Shown: piece by piece, positions 40,252 to 49,408 of the stretch
Position numbering within the stretch: the first letter of the stretch is position 1
Layout: each line of letters starts with the position of its first letter
Made by a program: the position numbers and the translations under genes
Notes under the pieces: generated by a model
Databases searched by the model: none
The model's input: only the letters and a program-made list of their open reading frames with translations
Told to the model about the DNA's origin: nothing
DNA from: Enterobacter vonholyi
Lineage (GTDB): Bacteria; Pseudomonadota; Gammaproteobacteria; Enterobacterales; Enterobacteriaceae
Assembly: GCF_008364555.1 (NCBI RefSeq)
Contig: NZ_VTUC01000001.1
Location: 1 to 64,000, forward strand
Reading direction: 5' to 3'
DNA: 64,000 bases

Positions 40252-41892
40252 TTACGCGTTTTTCAGCACTTCGCTGACAATCTCTACCGCTTCTTTCTCA
40301 ATCTGCTGACGATGCTCAGCGCCGAGGAAGCTTTCGCAATAGATTTTATACGCATCTTCCGTGCCGGATGGGCGAGCGGCGAACCAGCCGTTTTCAGTCA
40401 TCACTTTCAGTCCACCAATGGAGGCGCCGTTACCCGGTGCCGCCGTCAGACGTGCGGTGATCGGGTCGCCCGCCAGGGTGCTTGCGCTGACCATCTCCGG
40501 TGAGAGTTTGGAGAGGGCCGCTTTCTGGGCTGACGTCGCGCTGGCCTGAATACGGTTATAGCTTGGTGCACCAAAGCGTGCCGCCAGCTCGTTGTAATGT
40601 TCCTGCGGGTTCTTACCGGTGACCGCGGTGATTTCCGCCGCCAGCAGGCACATGATGATGCCGTCTTTATCGGTTGACCATGGCGTGCCGTCGAAACGCA
40701 GGAAAGATGCGCCCGCACTCTCTTCACCGCCGAAGCCGAAGCTGCCGTCGTGCAGACCGTCAACAAACCATTTGAAGCCCACCGGCACTTCCACCAGCTT
40801 GCGGCCCAGCGCCTCAACCACGCGGTCGATCATCGCGGAGGAAACCAGCGTTTTACCGACGGCCACCTCTTTGCCCCACTGCGGACGGTGCTGGAACAGG
40901 TAGTTAATCGCGACTGCCAGATAGTGGTTCGGGTTCATCAGCCCGGCAGGGGTGACGATACCGTGGCGGTCGTAATCCGGGTCGTTAGCAAACGCCAGAT
41001 CAAATTTATCACGCAGCGCCAGCAGGCCCGCCATCGCGCACTCGGAGGAGCAGTCCATGCGGATCGCGCCGTCTTTGTCCAGGTGCATAAAGCGGAAGGT
41101 CTGATCGACGTGATCGTTCACGATGGTCAGATCCAGCTTGTAGTGCTCGGCGATACGTTTCCAGTATTCGATACCGGAGCCGCCCAGCGGATCCACGCCC
41201 AGCTTGAGGCCGGCTTTCTGGATGGCCGCCATATCGACGATATCCGCCAGGCCTTCCACGAACGGCTGAACCAGATCCAGCTCTTTCACGTGACCGGACG
41301 CCATGGCCGCATCCAGAGAGATACGCTTCACGCCTTTCAGGTCATCAGCCAGCAGCGCGTTCGCGCGATCCTCCACCACTTTGGTGACGTTGGTATCTGC
41401 CGGGCCACCGTTAGGCGGGTTATATTTGATACCACCGTCTTCCGGCGGGTTGTGGGATGGCGTGATGACGATACCGTCAGCCAGCGCACCACCTTTTTTG
41501 TTGTGCACCAGGATGGCGTTAGAGACCGCAGGCGTTGGGGTGAAGCCGTTGTTCTCCTGAACAATCACATCAACGCCGTTTGCCGCCAGCACTTCCACAA
41601 CAGAGATGAACGCCGGTTCAGACAGGGCATGGGTATCTTTCCCCACGTAGCACGGACCGGTAACGCCGTTTTTAGCGCGCTCTTCCGCAATGGCCTGAGC
41701 AATGGCCAGAATGTGCGGTTCGTTAAAGCTGTGGCGCGCCGCGCTGCCGCGGTGACCAGATGTACCAAACTTCACTGCGTGTTCTGCGTTGCCCACGACC
41801 GGCTTCAGCACGTAATACTGCGCGGTCAGCTGAGCGACGTTAATCAAATCGCTTTGTTGTGCAGGTTGGCCTGCACGGCTGTGATTTGCCAT
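40252..41892 (-). CDS. pgm: Phosphoglucomutase (alpha-D-glucose phosphate-specific)
   Basis: 546 codons from ATG 41892 ([15 protein letters not shown]), with AAGGA 7 nt upstream. The frame extends 21 nt further, but that would put this Shine-Dalgarno inside the gene. The catalytic phosphoserine is in [18 protein letters not shown] (about 146), the Mg2+ loop in [11 protein letters not shown], and the sugar and phosphate loops in GGEESAGAS and [12 protein letters not shown]. It interconverts glucose-1- and glucose-6-phosphate. Lies 24 nt after seqA, as in the E. coli seqA-pgm operon; E. coli ybfP, next to pgm, is absent. Confidence 0.98.
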   Translation of the reverse strand: MANHSRAGQPAQQSDLINVAQLTAQYYVLKPVVGNAEHAVKFGTSGHRGSAARHSFNEPHILAIAQAIAEERAKNGVTGPCYVGKDTHALSEPAFISVVEVLAANGVDVIVQENNGFTPTPAVSNAILVHNKKGGALADGIVITPSHNPPEDGGIKYNPPNGGPADTNVTKVVEDRANALLADDLKGVKRISLDAAMASGHVKELDLVQPFVEGLADIVDMAAIQKAGLKLGVDPLGGSGIEYWKRIAEHYKLDLTIVNDHVDQTFRFMHLDKDGAIRMDCSSECAMAGLLALRDKFDLAFANDPDYDRHGIVTPAGLMNPNHYLAVAINYLFQHRPQWGKEVAVGKTLVSSAMIDRVVEALGRKLVEVPVGFKWFVDGLHDGSFGFGGEESAGASFLRFDGTPWSTDKDGIIMCLLAAEITAVTGKNPQEHYNELAARFGAPSYNRIQASATSAQKAALSKLSPEMVSASTLAGDPITARLTAAPGNGASIGGLKVMTENGWFAARPSGTEDAYKIYCESFLGAEHRQQIEKEAVEIVSEVLKNA

Positions 41893-41916
41893 TACCGGGT
41901 CCTTCTGATGCAAGGG

Positions 41917-42465
41917 TTAAATTGTACCGCAAACCTTTTCAATCAATTCCGCCGGGAACTGCATGGACTGCATGATGTGTTCAATCATGCTGCACTTACG
42001 GCCCGTATTGGTATTGGTGATCACCCAGTATGGGGTGCCAGGAACATGTTTGGGTTTGGTTTGATTGCCATTTTGCAGCAGCGTTTGCTCGTCGCCCGCG
42101 AAATAGACGCGAGTACGACCGTGCAGCGACTCGGTCGCTTCAGCAAACGCTTTGTTATCCAGTGAGTAAAGTGTAGACAGCACCAGCATAAAGCGGTTAA
42201 CCGCCTTTTTCTGCTCCGCGTATTCATCGGAGAGCAGCAGCTCGCGCATCGCACGCACTTTATCTTTTGCCGGCGTCACGGCAGGTTTTGCTTGTGCAAC
42301 AACGCTTGGCTGAGACACGACATCTTTGGTGACTGGGGTAGCAGGCTGTGAAGCGGCGGAAATTTTAAGCATGCGCCGTAAAATGTCGGACGCGCTCTCC
42401 CCGATATGCCGCGTCTGGCTGGCAATATACTGATAGAGTTCGTCATCAACTTCGATTGTTTTCAT
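41917..42465 (-). CDS. seqA: Replication initiation negative modulator SeqA
   Basis: 182 codons from ATG 42465 (MKTIEVDDELYQYIAS), matching E. coli (181). The frame runs 33 nt upstream without support. The N-terminal oligomerisation domain (about 1-35, GESASDILRRML) is joined by a variable linker to the C-terminal DNA-binding domain (about 65-182). HGRTRVYFAGDE and NGNQTKPKHVPGTPYWVITNTNTGRK contact hemimethylated GATC. It sequesters oriC after initiation. Upstream gene of pgm. Confidence 0.98.
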   Translation of the reverse strand: MKTIEVDDELYQYIASQTRHIGESASDILRRMLKISAASQPATPVTKDVVSQPSVVAQAKPAVTPAKDKVRAMRELLLSDEYAEQKKAVNRFMLVLSTLYSLDNKAFAEATESLHGRTRVYFAGDEQTLLQNGNQTKPKHVPGTPYWVITNTNTGRKCSMIEHIMQSMQFPAELIEKVCGTI

Positions 42466-42648
42466 CTTAATCCAGTGCGATATCTTATCTGAATACAAGT
42501 CATTGGGATTATAAGGTCAAATCCCAACAGCGGATAGCGTCAAACCAGGTTGGCGGCAAAAGTCAGATTAAACTGGAACCTTGCAGCCGGGCGGCAGAAT
42601 GGTCAACATGATACCCTAACCTGACATACGTAAAAAAAGAACTTTGCC

Positions 42649-43422
42649 ATGAAATTGAATACCCGAGCGCAAACTGCACAATCGCCGAACAATAATTCTC
42701 CCATCGTACTGGTTCACGGGCTTTTTGGCAGCCTGGATAACCTGGGCGTGCTGGCGCGCGATCTGGTTACCGACCAAGATGTTTTACAGGTCGATATGCG
42801 CAATCACGGTCTTTCCGGCCGTTCCGACGAGATGACCTACGCGGCAATGGCGCAGGATCTGCTGGATACGCTGGATGCCAACGACCTGCAAAAGGTGACC
42901 CTCATCGGGCATTCAATGGGTGGCAAAGCGGTGATGGCCCTGACGGCACTGGCCCCGGAGCGTATTAACGGCCTGGTTGTAATTGATGTTGCGCCCGTGG
43001 ATTACGACGTCCGCCGCCACGACGAAATTTTTGCCGCCATCAATGCGGTCACCGAAGCGGGCGTCGCGACTCGCCAACAGGCGGCTGCCGTCATGCGTGA
43101 GCATCTTGATGAAGAAGGCGTAGTCCAGTTCCTGCTGAAGTCGTTTGTTGACGGCCAATGGCGTTTTAACGTGCCGGTGCTATGGAACCAGTACAACAAC
43201 ATCGTGGGCTGGGAAACCGTCCCCGCCTGGCCGCACCCTACCCTCTTTATTCGCGGCGGTAACTCTCCTTACGTTACCGACGCGTACCGCGACACGCTGC
43301 TGGCCCAATTCCCGCAGGCTCGCGCCCACGTGATTGCCGGTGCCGGACACTGGGTGCACGCAGAAAAACCCGATGCCGTGCTGCGCGCCATTCGCCGCTA
43401 TCTCGCTGATACGACAAATTGA
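42649..43422 (+). CDS. ybfF: Esterase YbfF (alpha/beta hydrolase)
   Basis: 257 codons (254 in E. coli). The oxyanion region is IVLVHGLFGSLDNLG, the nucleophile elbow GHSMGGKAVMAL (Ser about 91), and the catalytic His is in AGAGHWVHAEKPD. E. coli YbfF hydrolyses short acyl esters and acyl-CoA in vitro; its physiological substrate is uncertain. Divergent from seqA. Confidence 0.95.
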   Translation: MKLNTRAQTAQSPNNNSPIVLVHGLFGSLDNLGVLARDLVTDQDVLQVDMRNHGLSGRSDEMTYAAMAQDLLDTLDANDLQKVTLIGHSMGGKAVMALTALAPERINGLVVIDVAPVDYDVRRHDEIFAAINAVTEAGVATRQQAAAVMREHLDEEGVVQFLLKSFVDGQWRFNVPVLWNQYNNIVGWETVPAWPHPTLFIRGGNSPYVTDAYRDTLLAQFPQARAHVIAGAGHWVHAEKPDAVLRAIRRYLADTTN

Positions 43423-43436
43423 TTAAAAAGAAAGCG
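43417..43436 (+). promoter_or_regulatory. Possible weak LexA box upstream of ybfE
   Basis: AATTGATTAAAAAGAAAGCG closely resembles the LexA site reported for E. coli ybfE (AACTGATTAAAAACCCAGCG, quoted from memory). It is far from the CTGT-N8-ACAG ideal and overlaps the ybfF stop codon. Confidence 0.35.
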
Positions 43437-43462
43437 ACTGGAAGGCTGCGGGCTTCCAGTCG
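43435..43462 (+). terminator. Hairpin after ybfF
   Basis: Perfect 10-bp arms CGACTGGAAG / CTTCCAGTCG with an 8-nt loop, 13 nt after the ybfF stop. The T5 run comes 11 nt later (GTTGGCGTGCCGTTTTT), so termination would be inefficient. Confidence 0.55.
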
Positions 43463-43550
43463 TTGGCGTGCCGTTTTTGGTGATGTATGATGGCGCGCTT
43501 ATCGCCCGGGCATTAGCAGGGCGGCGTGTTTCCCCCGAAGTCTCAGAATC

Positions 43551-43838
43551 ATGGCCAAAGAACAAACGGACCGTACGACACTAGATCTGTTCGCGAATGA
43601 GCGTCGCCCGGGACGACCGAAGACGAATCCGCTTTCGCGCGATGAACAGCTGCGTATCAATAAACGCAATCAGCTTAAACGCGATAAAAATCGCGGGCTT
43701 AAGCGTGTCGAACTGAAGCTTAACGCCGACGCCGTCGATGCGCTGAACGAGCTGGCTGACGCGCGAAATATCAGCCGAAGCGAGCTCATTGAAGAGATGT
43801 TAATCGCCCAGCTTGAGGCGTTACGCAGCCAGGCATAA
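43551..43838 (+). CDS. ybfE: LexA-regulated ribbon-helix-helix family protein YbfE
   Basis: 95 codons (97 in E. coli). A very basic N-terminal half (RRPGRPKTNPLSRDEQ with an AT-hook-like RPGRPK) is followed by a C-terminal ribbon-helix-helix-like segment (VELKLNADAVDALNELADARNISRSELIEEML). Likely a small DNA-binding protein; its target is unknown. Lies upstream of fldA on the same strand. Confidence 0.92.
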   Translation: MAKEQTDRTTLDLFANERRPGRPKTNPLSRDEQLRINKRNQLKRDKNRGLKRVELKLNADAVDALNELADARNISRSELIEEMLIAQLEALRSQA

Positions 43839-43993
43839 GTCTGAAAATCCCCTTTATTACCCTTTTCATGTAGCACAGAGTGCAGTCCTGCGCGATAGCT
43901 GTTTCCGCAGGGTTGCCAGTTCTGCTATTATTGCCCTTATCCGTGGCCGAATTGCGCCACCATACTATTAAGTTTCAAGAGGTTATTTTACTC

Positions 43994-44524
43994 ATGGCAA
44001 TCATCGGCATTTTCTTTGGCAGTGATACCGGCAATACCGAAAATATCGCAAAAAACATTCAAAAACAGCTCGGTAAAGACGTTGCTGATGTGCATGACAT
44101 TGCCAAGAGCAGCAAAGAAGATCTGGAAGGCTATGACATTCTGCTGCTGGGTATCCCAACCTGGTACTACGGTGAAGCCCAATGCGACTGGGATGATTTC
44201 TTCCCGACGCTGGAAGAAGTGGACTTCAACGGTAAGCTGGTTGCCCTGTTTGGCTGCGGTGACCAGGAAGACTACGCTGAGTATTTCTGTGACGCGCTGG
44301 GTACCATCCGCGACATCATTGAGCCGAATGGCGCGGTTATCGTAGGCCACTGGCCGACCGCTGGTTACCACTTCGAAGCGTCTAAAGGCCTGGCCGATGA
44401 CGATCATTTCGTGGGTCTGGCCATCGACGAAGACCGTCAGCCAGAACTGACCGCCGAGCGCGTTGAGAAGTGGGTGAAGCAGATCCGTGAAGAACTGCAC
44501 CTTGATGATATTCTGAACGCCTGA
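43994..44524 (+). CDS. fldA: Flavodoxin I
   Basis: 176 codons from ATG 43994 ([19 protein letters not shown]), the E. coli length. The open frame extends 114 nt upstream, but that part is not flavodoxin-like. The FMN phosphate loop is GSDTGNTE, and the isoalloxazine is sandwiched by PTWYYGE and [12 protein letters not shown]. It donates electrons to biotin synthase, MiaB-type radical SAM enzymes and methionine synthase reactivation. In E. coli it can read through into fur. Confidence 0.98.
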   Translation: MAIIGIFFGSDTGNTENIAKNIQKQLGKDVADVHDIAKSSKEDLEGYDILLLGIPTWYYGEAQCDWDDFFPTLEEVDFNGKLVALFGCGDQEDYAEYFCDALGTIRDIIEPNGAVIVGHWPTAGYHFEASKGLADDDHFVGLAIDEDRQPELTAERVEKWVKQIREELHLDDILNA

Positions 44525-44533
44525 TTTTATCGC

Positions 44534-44553
44534 GGCGCAACTGCGGTTGCGCC
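44534..44553 (+). terminator. Hairpin after fldA
   Basis: GGCGCAAC-TGCG-GTTGCGCC, 8 bp, 9 nt after the fldA stop. It is not followed by T, so read-through into uof-fur is expected. Confidence 0.45.
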
Positions 44554-44710
44554 CATGCCCCAGGTCAAACCGATTAAATTAATCGCTACAATCTTTTAAC
44601 TTTTTCGCCCAGACCTGTACAATGTCTCCCTGATAAAATGTGGTTTTCCATAGAGCAAGTTTGTTGGTGATACCCCATTTTTATAAGCATATTTTGCCTG
44701 AGACTTGCAG

Positions 44711-44739
44711 TTTTCATTTAGCCATGGCAGTTCTATAAT
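44711..44739 (+). promoter_or_regulatory. Candidate fur promoter
   Basis: TTTTCA (44711-44716) and a perfect TATAAT (44734-44739) are 17 nt apart. The -10 overlaps the uof start codon, so a transcript from here would lack the uof ATG and could make Fur only by independent initiation. Transcripts from further upstream would carry the whole of uof. Confidence 0.5.
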
Positions 44740-44752
44740 GAGACGCATTATC
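44734..44752. promoter_or_regulatory. Fur box overlapping the fur -10 and uof start
   Basis: TATAATGAGACGCATTATC matches GATAATGATAATCATTATC at 15 of 19 positions, with both outer half-sites complete. Binding would block the -10, giving autoregulation. Confidence 0.65.
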
Positions 44753-44818
44753 CCAGGTGCATTTTCTGTCACTTCCTACAGAAGTGAATCGTTTAGCAAC
44801 AGGACAGATTCCGCATGA
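44738..44818 (+). CDS. uof: Uof-like leader ORF upstream of fur
   Basis: 26 codons, beginning MRRIIPGAFSVTSYRSES, whose TGA overlaps the fur ATG (ATGA). In E. coli an upstream ORF of about 28 codons (uof) is translationally coupled to fur, and RyhB pairs with its initiation region. Position and overlap fit. The Shine-Dalgarno is poor and the sequence identity was not checked. Confidence 0.5.
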   Translation: MRRIIPGAFSVTSYRSESFSNRTDSA

Positions 44819-45261
44819 CTGACAACAATACCGCATTAAAGAAGGCTGGCCTGAAAGTTACGCTTCCTCGGTTAAAAATCCTCGAAGTGCTTCAGGGTCC
44901 AGACAATCACCATGTCAGTGCGGAAGACCTTTATAAACGTCTTATCGACATGGGTGAAGAGATTGGGCTGGCTACCGTCTATCGCGTGCTGAACCAGTTT
45001 GATGACGCGGGCATTGTCACCCGTCATAATTTCGAAGGCGGTAAATCTGTTTTCGAACTGACCCAGCAGCAGCACCACGATCATCTGATCTGCCTCGACT
45101 GCGGCAAGGTCATTGAATTCAGCGATGATTCCATCGAAGCGCGCCAGCGTGAAATCGCCGCGCGTCACGGTATCCGCCTGACCAACCACAGCCTGTATCT
45201 TTACGGTCACTGTGCTGAAGGCGACTGCCGCGAAGATGACCACGCGCACGACGCAAAATAA
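44815..45261 (+). CDS. fur: Ferric uptake regulator Fur
   Basis: 148 codons, as in E. coli. The winged-helix DNA-binding domain is at about 1-83 (LKVTLPRLKILEVLQ, LATVYRVLNQFDDAG). The metal-binding dimerisation domain has HHDHLICLDCGKVIEF (His and first Cys pair) and HCAEGDCREDDHAHDAK at the end. It represses iron uptake and siderophore genes with Fe2+. A strong terminator follows. Confidence 0.99.
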   Translation: MTDNNTALKKAGLKVTLPRLKILEVLQGPDNHHVSAEDLYKRLIDMGEEIGLATVYRVLNQFDDAGIVTRHNFEGGKSVFELTQQQHHDHLICLDCGKVIEFSDDSIEARQREIAARHGIRLTNHSLYLYGHCAEGDCREDDHAHDAK

Positions 45262-45279
45262 TCAAGTGTTCATACTCTG

Positions 45280-45306
45280 AGCCAGCCGAAAGGTTGGCTT
45301 TTTTTT
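45280..45306 (+). terminator. Intrinsic terminator after fur
   Basis: AGCCAGCC-GAAA-GGTTGGCT stem with one G-T pair, followed by eight T. Confidence 0.93.
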
Positions 45307-45316
45307 GCCAGAAAAA

Positions 45317-45346
45317 AGCCCGGTAAGCGCAGCGCCACCGGGCGTA
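45317..45346. repeat. Classical enterobacterial REP between fur and chiQ
   Basis: GCCCGGTAAGCGCAGCGCCA and the matching CCGGGC form the known REP/BIME palindrome with its central GCGCAGCGCC. It lies between convergent fur and chiQ. Confidence 0.85.
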
Positions 45347-45353
45347 AAGCAAC

Positions 45354-45683
45354 TTATTTATTATTGTTGCGTATCTCGTTCCAGATCTTATCGCAACGCT
45401 TGGTCACTTCCTGATCGTTACCGGTTTTACGCGCCTGGATACAGGCCTGGTAATCCATCACGCGGACATTCTCCCGCGTCGCAAACTGCTCATGCGCTTT
45501 CTCTTTCTTCAGCACGTTCAAAACGCTCTGACAGGCTTCAATTTTCTCCGGCGATCCTTCTGCTGTATTAATACAGGCGCTATAGGCCTCCTTCAGCCGG
45601 GAATCTTCTTTCGGTGCCTCACTCTGAGCACACGCCACCAGCCCTGATGCCAGCAACGCGACGATTACGATTTTTTTCATCAT
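45354..45683 (-). CDS. chiQ: ChiQ lipoprotein (YbfN)
   Basis: 109 codons (108 in E. coli). The lipoprotein signal ends in the lipobox SGLVAC (Cys about residue 18). The mature part is helical and charged, with cysteines in YSACINTAEG, IEACQSVL, YQACIQAR and KRCDKIW. It follows chiP in the same transcript; its role in chitooligosaccharide use is not defined. GGAG is 7 nt before the first of two ATGs, so I use the first. Confidence 0.92.
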   Translation of the reverse strand: MMKKIVIVALLASGLVACAQSEAPKEDSRLKEAYSACINTAEGSPEKIEACQSVLNVLKKEKAHEQFATRENVRVMDYQACIQARKTGNDQEVTKRCDKIWNEIRNNNK

Positions 45684-45696
45684 ATGCAGTCTCCGG

Positions 45697-45720
45697 TCCG
45701 GCGGGATCTAACCCGCCGGA
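45697..45720 (-). terminator. Hairpin between chiP and chiQ
   Basis: TCCGGCGGG-ATCTAA-CCCGCCGGA, a perfect 9-bp, mostly G+C stem 13 nt before the chiQ start. There is no T-run, so it probably sets the ratio of chiP to chiQ by processing or pausing. Confidence 0.55.
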
Positions 45721-45727
45721 AGATTCA

Positions 45728-47125
45728 TCAGAAGATAGTGAACGGTGCGATAACCATGAATTTCACGTCACGTTCATCCTGGAAGATGTTGCCGTAACCG
45801 CCCGCGTAGCTCGGGATATCGGAGTGGTTGTCATACTGAGTGAAGTGCAGTTTGAACATTGTGCCTTTCGCGCGGCCATCCTGCAGGGTATAGATAGCAT
45901 CGAGGCTGTAGGAAGACTCTTTCAGGCGATAGTTGGGATCGTAGTATGCGTCCGGAGTTGCCATATCGGCTGGTTTTGCATCCCAGGCGTAAGCGTAAGA
46001 AGCGCCCACCGCCCAGCCAGGCAGGTTCCAGTTTTTCAGGTCGTACATTGCGCCGAAGAAGACCGCTTTCTCGCCGTCGGCGTTGAAGTCTGAGCGGTTA
46101 TCCCACCAGATATCAAGACGACCGTTGGATGAGGCATAGGTCGGGGTCATACGCTGCAGGAAGTAGCCCTGCTGCCCTTCCGCCTTCACCCATGTTCCTT
46201 CCAGACGTAAATCAACCTGACCGACCTTATAGCCGAAGGTTAGCGCCTGCAGCCACGCGGTGCCATCATAAATGTCATTGACGCCACCGTTGCTGACTTT
46301 GTCGCGCGTACCGTAGAACTGATAGCTGGTACTCAGCGGGCTACCCGCGACATCAAACTTATAGCTGGCCTTGGCAAAGTACTGATCGATATACCCTTGC
46401 GCCTGGCCAAATGCTGCTTCGAGAACCAGATCGTTTTTGAAGTCGTATTTCGCCCCCAGCGAGTGGAGATAATCGACTTTGGTTTTCTTATCGTTCTGGT
46501 AGAACTTGTCCATCTCGATGTGCCAGGGTGCTTTGTACTCGTTGGTCCACATATAGGAGAAGCTCAACGCACCCGCATCACCGTAGTCAAAGTTCGCCCC
46601 GGCTTCCGCACCCTGATAGGTACCCGGCATAAAACTCCAGTGCGGTGCTAACAGGGTCTGGCCAGTTGGCTGAATATAACCACCGCGCGCCCATACCGGA
46701 CCGTATTTAAATTTTGCAGCGGCTTTGTAAAGGCTGATGCCGCTCTTATCCCCGGACCAGTCTTCTTTATACGCTTTATTGCTGGAGGAGAAGGCAATTT
46801 CGTTCGGGTGGGCGCTGTCGCCGTTTTCCGCCATTTCAATCGCGGTAAACGCAGCAATATCCAGACCGAACATATCCGCGGCATAGCCTGACTGGAAGTC
46901 CAGGTTGGCGTTCCAGGTGGAATGAGAAAGGTTGGTTTTGTATTTGTCTTCGGTGACGTCTTTACGGTCACGTTCACGCTGCCAGTAATAGATACCGCCC
47001 GTGAGGGTAGAATCGTCGATGAAGCCCGCCGCTTTCGCCTCTGGTGTCACCACCAGGCCCGACATTGCTGTCACACCGGCAATAGCCAGCGCCAGCGCAC
47101 TACGTTTGCCACTGAACGTACGCAT
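45728..47125 (-). CDS. chiP: Chitoporin ChiP (OprD-type outer-membrane porin)
   Basis: 465 codons (468 in E. coli). The signal peptide (about 1-32) ends [11 protein letters not shown]. The rest is an OprD-family barrel rich in aromatic strands, ending VIAPFTIF with the C-terminal Phe recognised by BAM. It lets chitobiose and chitotriose cross the outer membrane. The 5' leader contains a ChiX pairing site and a NagC-type operator lies upstream, linking it to the nag genes. Confidence 0.96.
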   Translation of the reverse strand: MRTFSGKRSALALAIAGVTAMSGLVVTPEAKAAGFIDDSTLTGGIYYWQRERDRKDVTEDKYKTNLSHSTWNANLDFQSGYAADMFGLDIAAFTAIEMAENGDSAHPNEIAFSSSNKAYKEDWSGDKSGISLYKAAAKFKYGPVWARGGYIQPTGQTLLAPHWSFMPGTYQGAEAGANFDYGDAGALSFSYMWTNEYKAPWHIEMDKFYQNDKKTKVDYLHSLGAKYDFKNDLVLEAAFGQAQGYIDQYFAKASYKFDVAGSPLSTSYQFYGTRDKVSNGGVNDIYDGTAWLQALTFGYKVGQVDLRLEGTWVKAEGQQGYFLQRMTPTYASSNGRLDIWWDNRSDFNADGEKAVFFGAMYDLKNWNLPGWAVGASYAYAWDAKPADMATPDAYYDPNYRLKESSYSLDAIYTLQDGRAKGTMFKLHFTQYDNHSDIPSYAGGYGNIFQDERDVKFMVIAPFTIF

Positions 47126-47130
47126 AGATT

Positions 47131-47144
47131 ATTCCTCTTTGACG
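47131..47144 (-). promoter_or_regulatory. ChiX sRNA target in the chiP leader
   Basis: The transcript reads CGUCAAAGAGGAAU just before the start codon, complementary over 14 nt to the ChiX seed as I remember it (AUUCCUCUUUGACG). It covers the Shine-Dalgarno GAGGA, so pairing would block translation. The chiX gene is not in this window. Confidence 0.75.
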
Positions 47145-47232
47145 AATTAAAACGCCTGAAACGGCGTAAATAAAAAAGACCAAATGGTCAGGGGTAGTTT
47201 TAAATACCCTCGAATTAACTACCGTCGTTAGG

Positions 47233-47256
47233 TTATTTTTCGCGACGCGAATTATC
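47233..47256. promoter_or_regulatory. NagC-type operator upstream of chiP
   Basis: TTATTTTTCGCGACGCGAAT contains the perfect dyad TTCGCG-A-CGCGAA flanked by A/T, the layout of NagC sites. It lies about 115 bp upstream of the chiP ATG. The rest of the gap (47260-47515) is A+T-rich; I see no gene there. Confidence 0.6.
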
Positions 47257-47518
47257 AATGCTTTTTAGCGGACAAAAGTCAGGATTATGACGAAGTGCAC
47301 ATAATTAGTAGTGCTTTGTAACATTTGCAGGGAGGCGAGGAATGGCGGGGAATTTTCAAGTATTTCAGTGGCTAGACGAGAAACATCTTCCCTTTCTTAT
47401 AACCTTTTTGTTTTTCCTAATGACACAAACTTTTTTTTGAAAAATAAGTAGCGCCTCATTGACCTGATATTTTTATCACACCTTTTTAGGCCCTGGCTTA
47501 ATACCCTGATCGTTAAAT

Positions 47519-47546
47519 AAAAAAACGCCGCATAGTGCGGCGTTTG
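47519..47546 (-). terminator. Intrinsic terminator of glnS
   Basis: AAACGCCGCA and TGCGGCGTTT arms with a 3-nt loop, followed by T7 on the minus strand. Confidence 0.92.
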
Positions 47547-47571
47547 TCTCTCATTGACCAGACCAGCAATA

Positions 47572-49239
47572 TTATTCGCCGATCTTCGTCCAGGTATCAC
47601 GCAGACCTACGGTACGGTTAAATACCGGTTTTTCTGCCGTGCTGTGACGGCTGTCCAGGCAGAAGTAACCTTCACGTTCGAACTGGAACGCTTTGCCTGC
47701 TTCAGCGTTTTTCAGAGAAGGCTCCGCATAACCCTGCTTGATCACCAGAGATTCCGGGTTGATGGTCGCCAGGAAGTCTTCCGCAGCACCAGGGTTAGGC
47801 ACGCTGAACAGACGATCGTACAGACGAATTTCTACCGGCAGCGCGTGGGATGCGCTCACCCAGTGGATAACGCCTTTCACCTTGCGGCCATCCGCAGGAT
47901 CTTTGCTCAGCGTTTCAGCATCATAAGAACAGAAGATGGTGGTGATATTCCCTTCTGCATCTTTCTCTACGCGCTCGGCTTTGATGACGTAGGCATTACG
48001 CAGACGCACTTCTTTACCCAGCACCAGACGCTTGTACTGTTTGTTGGCTTCTTCGCGGAAGTCAGCGCGGTCAATCCAGATCTCGCCGCTGAACGGCACG
48101 TCACGGCTTCCCATTTCCGGTTTGTTCGGATGGTTAGGCATGGCGACCAGCTCGCTTTCACCCTGCGGATAATTTTCGATAACCAGTTTCACCGGATCGA
48201 TAACCGCCATCGCGCGCGGAGCGTTTTCGTTGAGATCTTCGCGAATGCATGATTCAAGGGACGCCATCTCGATGGTGTTGTCCTGCTTGGTCACGCCGAT
48301 ACGTTTGCAGAACTCACGAATAGAGGCGGCAGTGTAACCACGACGACGCAGACCAGAAATGGTAGGCATACGTGGATCATCCCAGCCCTCAACGTGCTTG
48401 TCGGTCACCAGCAGGTTCAGCTTACGCTTGGACATCACGGTGTATTCCAGGTTCAGGCGAGAGAACTCGTACTGGCGCGGATGCACAGGAATGGTGATGT
48501 TATCCAGAACCCAGTCGTACAGACGACGGTTGTCCTGGAACTCCAGCGTACACAGGGAGTGCGTAATGCCTTCCAGCGCATCGCTGATGCAGTGGGTAAA
48601 GTCGTACATCGGGTAGATGCACCACTTGTTGCCGGTCTGGTGGTGTTCCGCAAACTTAATGCGGTACAGCACCGGATCGCGCATCACGATGAACGGAGAC
48701 GCCATGTCGATTTTGGCACGCAGGCACGCTTTGCCTTCTTCGAAGCCACCGGCACGCATTTTTTCAAACAGCGCCAGGTTCTCTTCCACGCTGCGGTCGC
48801 GGAACGGGCTGTTTTTGCCCGGTGCGGTCAGCGTACCGCGATACTCACGGATCTCGTCAGCAGACAGCTCGTCGACATACGCCAGACCCTTGTTGATAAG
48901 CTCTACCGCATAGGCGTACAGCTGATCAAAATAGTCAGAGGAGTAGCAGATATCGCCAGACCAGTTGAAGCCCAGCCATTGCACGTCGTTCTTAATGGAC
49001 TCAACGTATTCGATGTCTTCTTTTACTGGGTTGGTGTCATCGAAACGCAGGTTGCACTGTCCCTGGTAGTCTTGCGCAATGCCAAAGTTCAGGCAGATGG
49101 ACTTCGCATGCCCGATATGCAGGTAGCCGTTCGGCTCCGGCGGAAAGCGGGTATGAATTGTGGTGTGCTTACCACTGGCCAGATCTTCATCGATGATCTG
49201 ACGAATAAAGTTACTCGGGCGGGCTTCAGCCTCACTCAT
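47572..49239 (-). CDS. glnS: Glutaminyl-tRNA synthetase
   Basis: 555 codons (554 in E. coli), class I. The HIGH motif is in [16 protein letters not shown], the KMSKS equivalent is VMSKRKL, and the anticodon-binding beta-barrels are C-terminal. It charges the tRNA-Gln species, four genes for which lie at 58124-58625. Single-gene transcript. Confidence 0.99.
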   Translation of the reverse strand: MSEAEARPSNFIRQIIDEDLASGKHTTIHTRFPPEPNGYLHIGHAKSICLNFGIAQDYQGQCNLRFDDTNPVKEDIEYVESIKNDVQWLGFNWSGDICYSSDYFDQLYAYAVELINKGLAYVDELSADEIREYRGTLTAPGKNSPFRDRSVEENLALFEKMRAGGFEEGKACLRAKIDMASPFIVMRDPVLYRIKFAEHHQTGNKWCIYPMYDFTHCISDALEGITHSLCTLEFQDNRRLYDWVLDNITIPVHPRQYEFSRLNLEYTVMSKRKLNLLVTDKHVEGWDDPRMPTISGLRRRGYTAASIREFCKRIGVTKQDNTIEMASLESCIREDLNENAPRAMAVIDPVKLVIENYPQGESELVAMPNHPNKPEMGSRDVPFSGEIWIDRADFREEANKQYKRLVLGKEVRLRNAYVIKAERVEKDAEGNITTIFCSYDAETLSKDPADGRKVKGVIHWVSASHALPVEIRLYDRLFSVPNPGAAEDFLATINPESLVIKQGYAEPSLKNAEAGKAFQFEREGYFCLDSRHSTAEKPVFNRTVGLRDTWTKIGE

Positions 49240-49348
49240 CGTGGATTCCTCAAAGCGTAAACAACGTATAACGGCATATGATCTTATAAGCCGGACGTAG
49301 TGACAACCCTTAAAACGTCTCTGAAGAAAATAATGGGGGCATTTGCTG

Positions 49349-49383
49349 CAAAAAAAAGCGGCGGAGGATCTCCCCCGCCGCTT
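49349..49383 (-). terminator. Intrinsic terminator of nagE
   Basis: AAGCGGCGG and CCGCCGCTT arms (9 bp) with a 10-nt loop, followed by T8 on the minus strand. Confidence 0.9.
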
Positions 49384-49408
49384 AAGGCATGACTCTACTC
49401 AGGAGCGA

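Noticed and set aside
40750..42165. 471-codon plus-strand ORF opposite pgm and seqA
   Set aside because: Antisense to well-supported genes with no recognisable domain; long because of the G+C-rich third-position bias.
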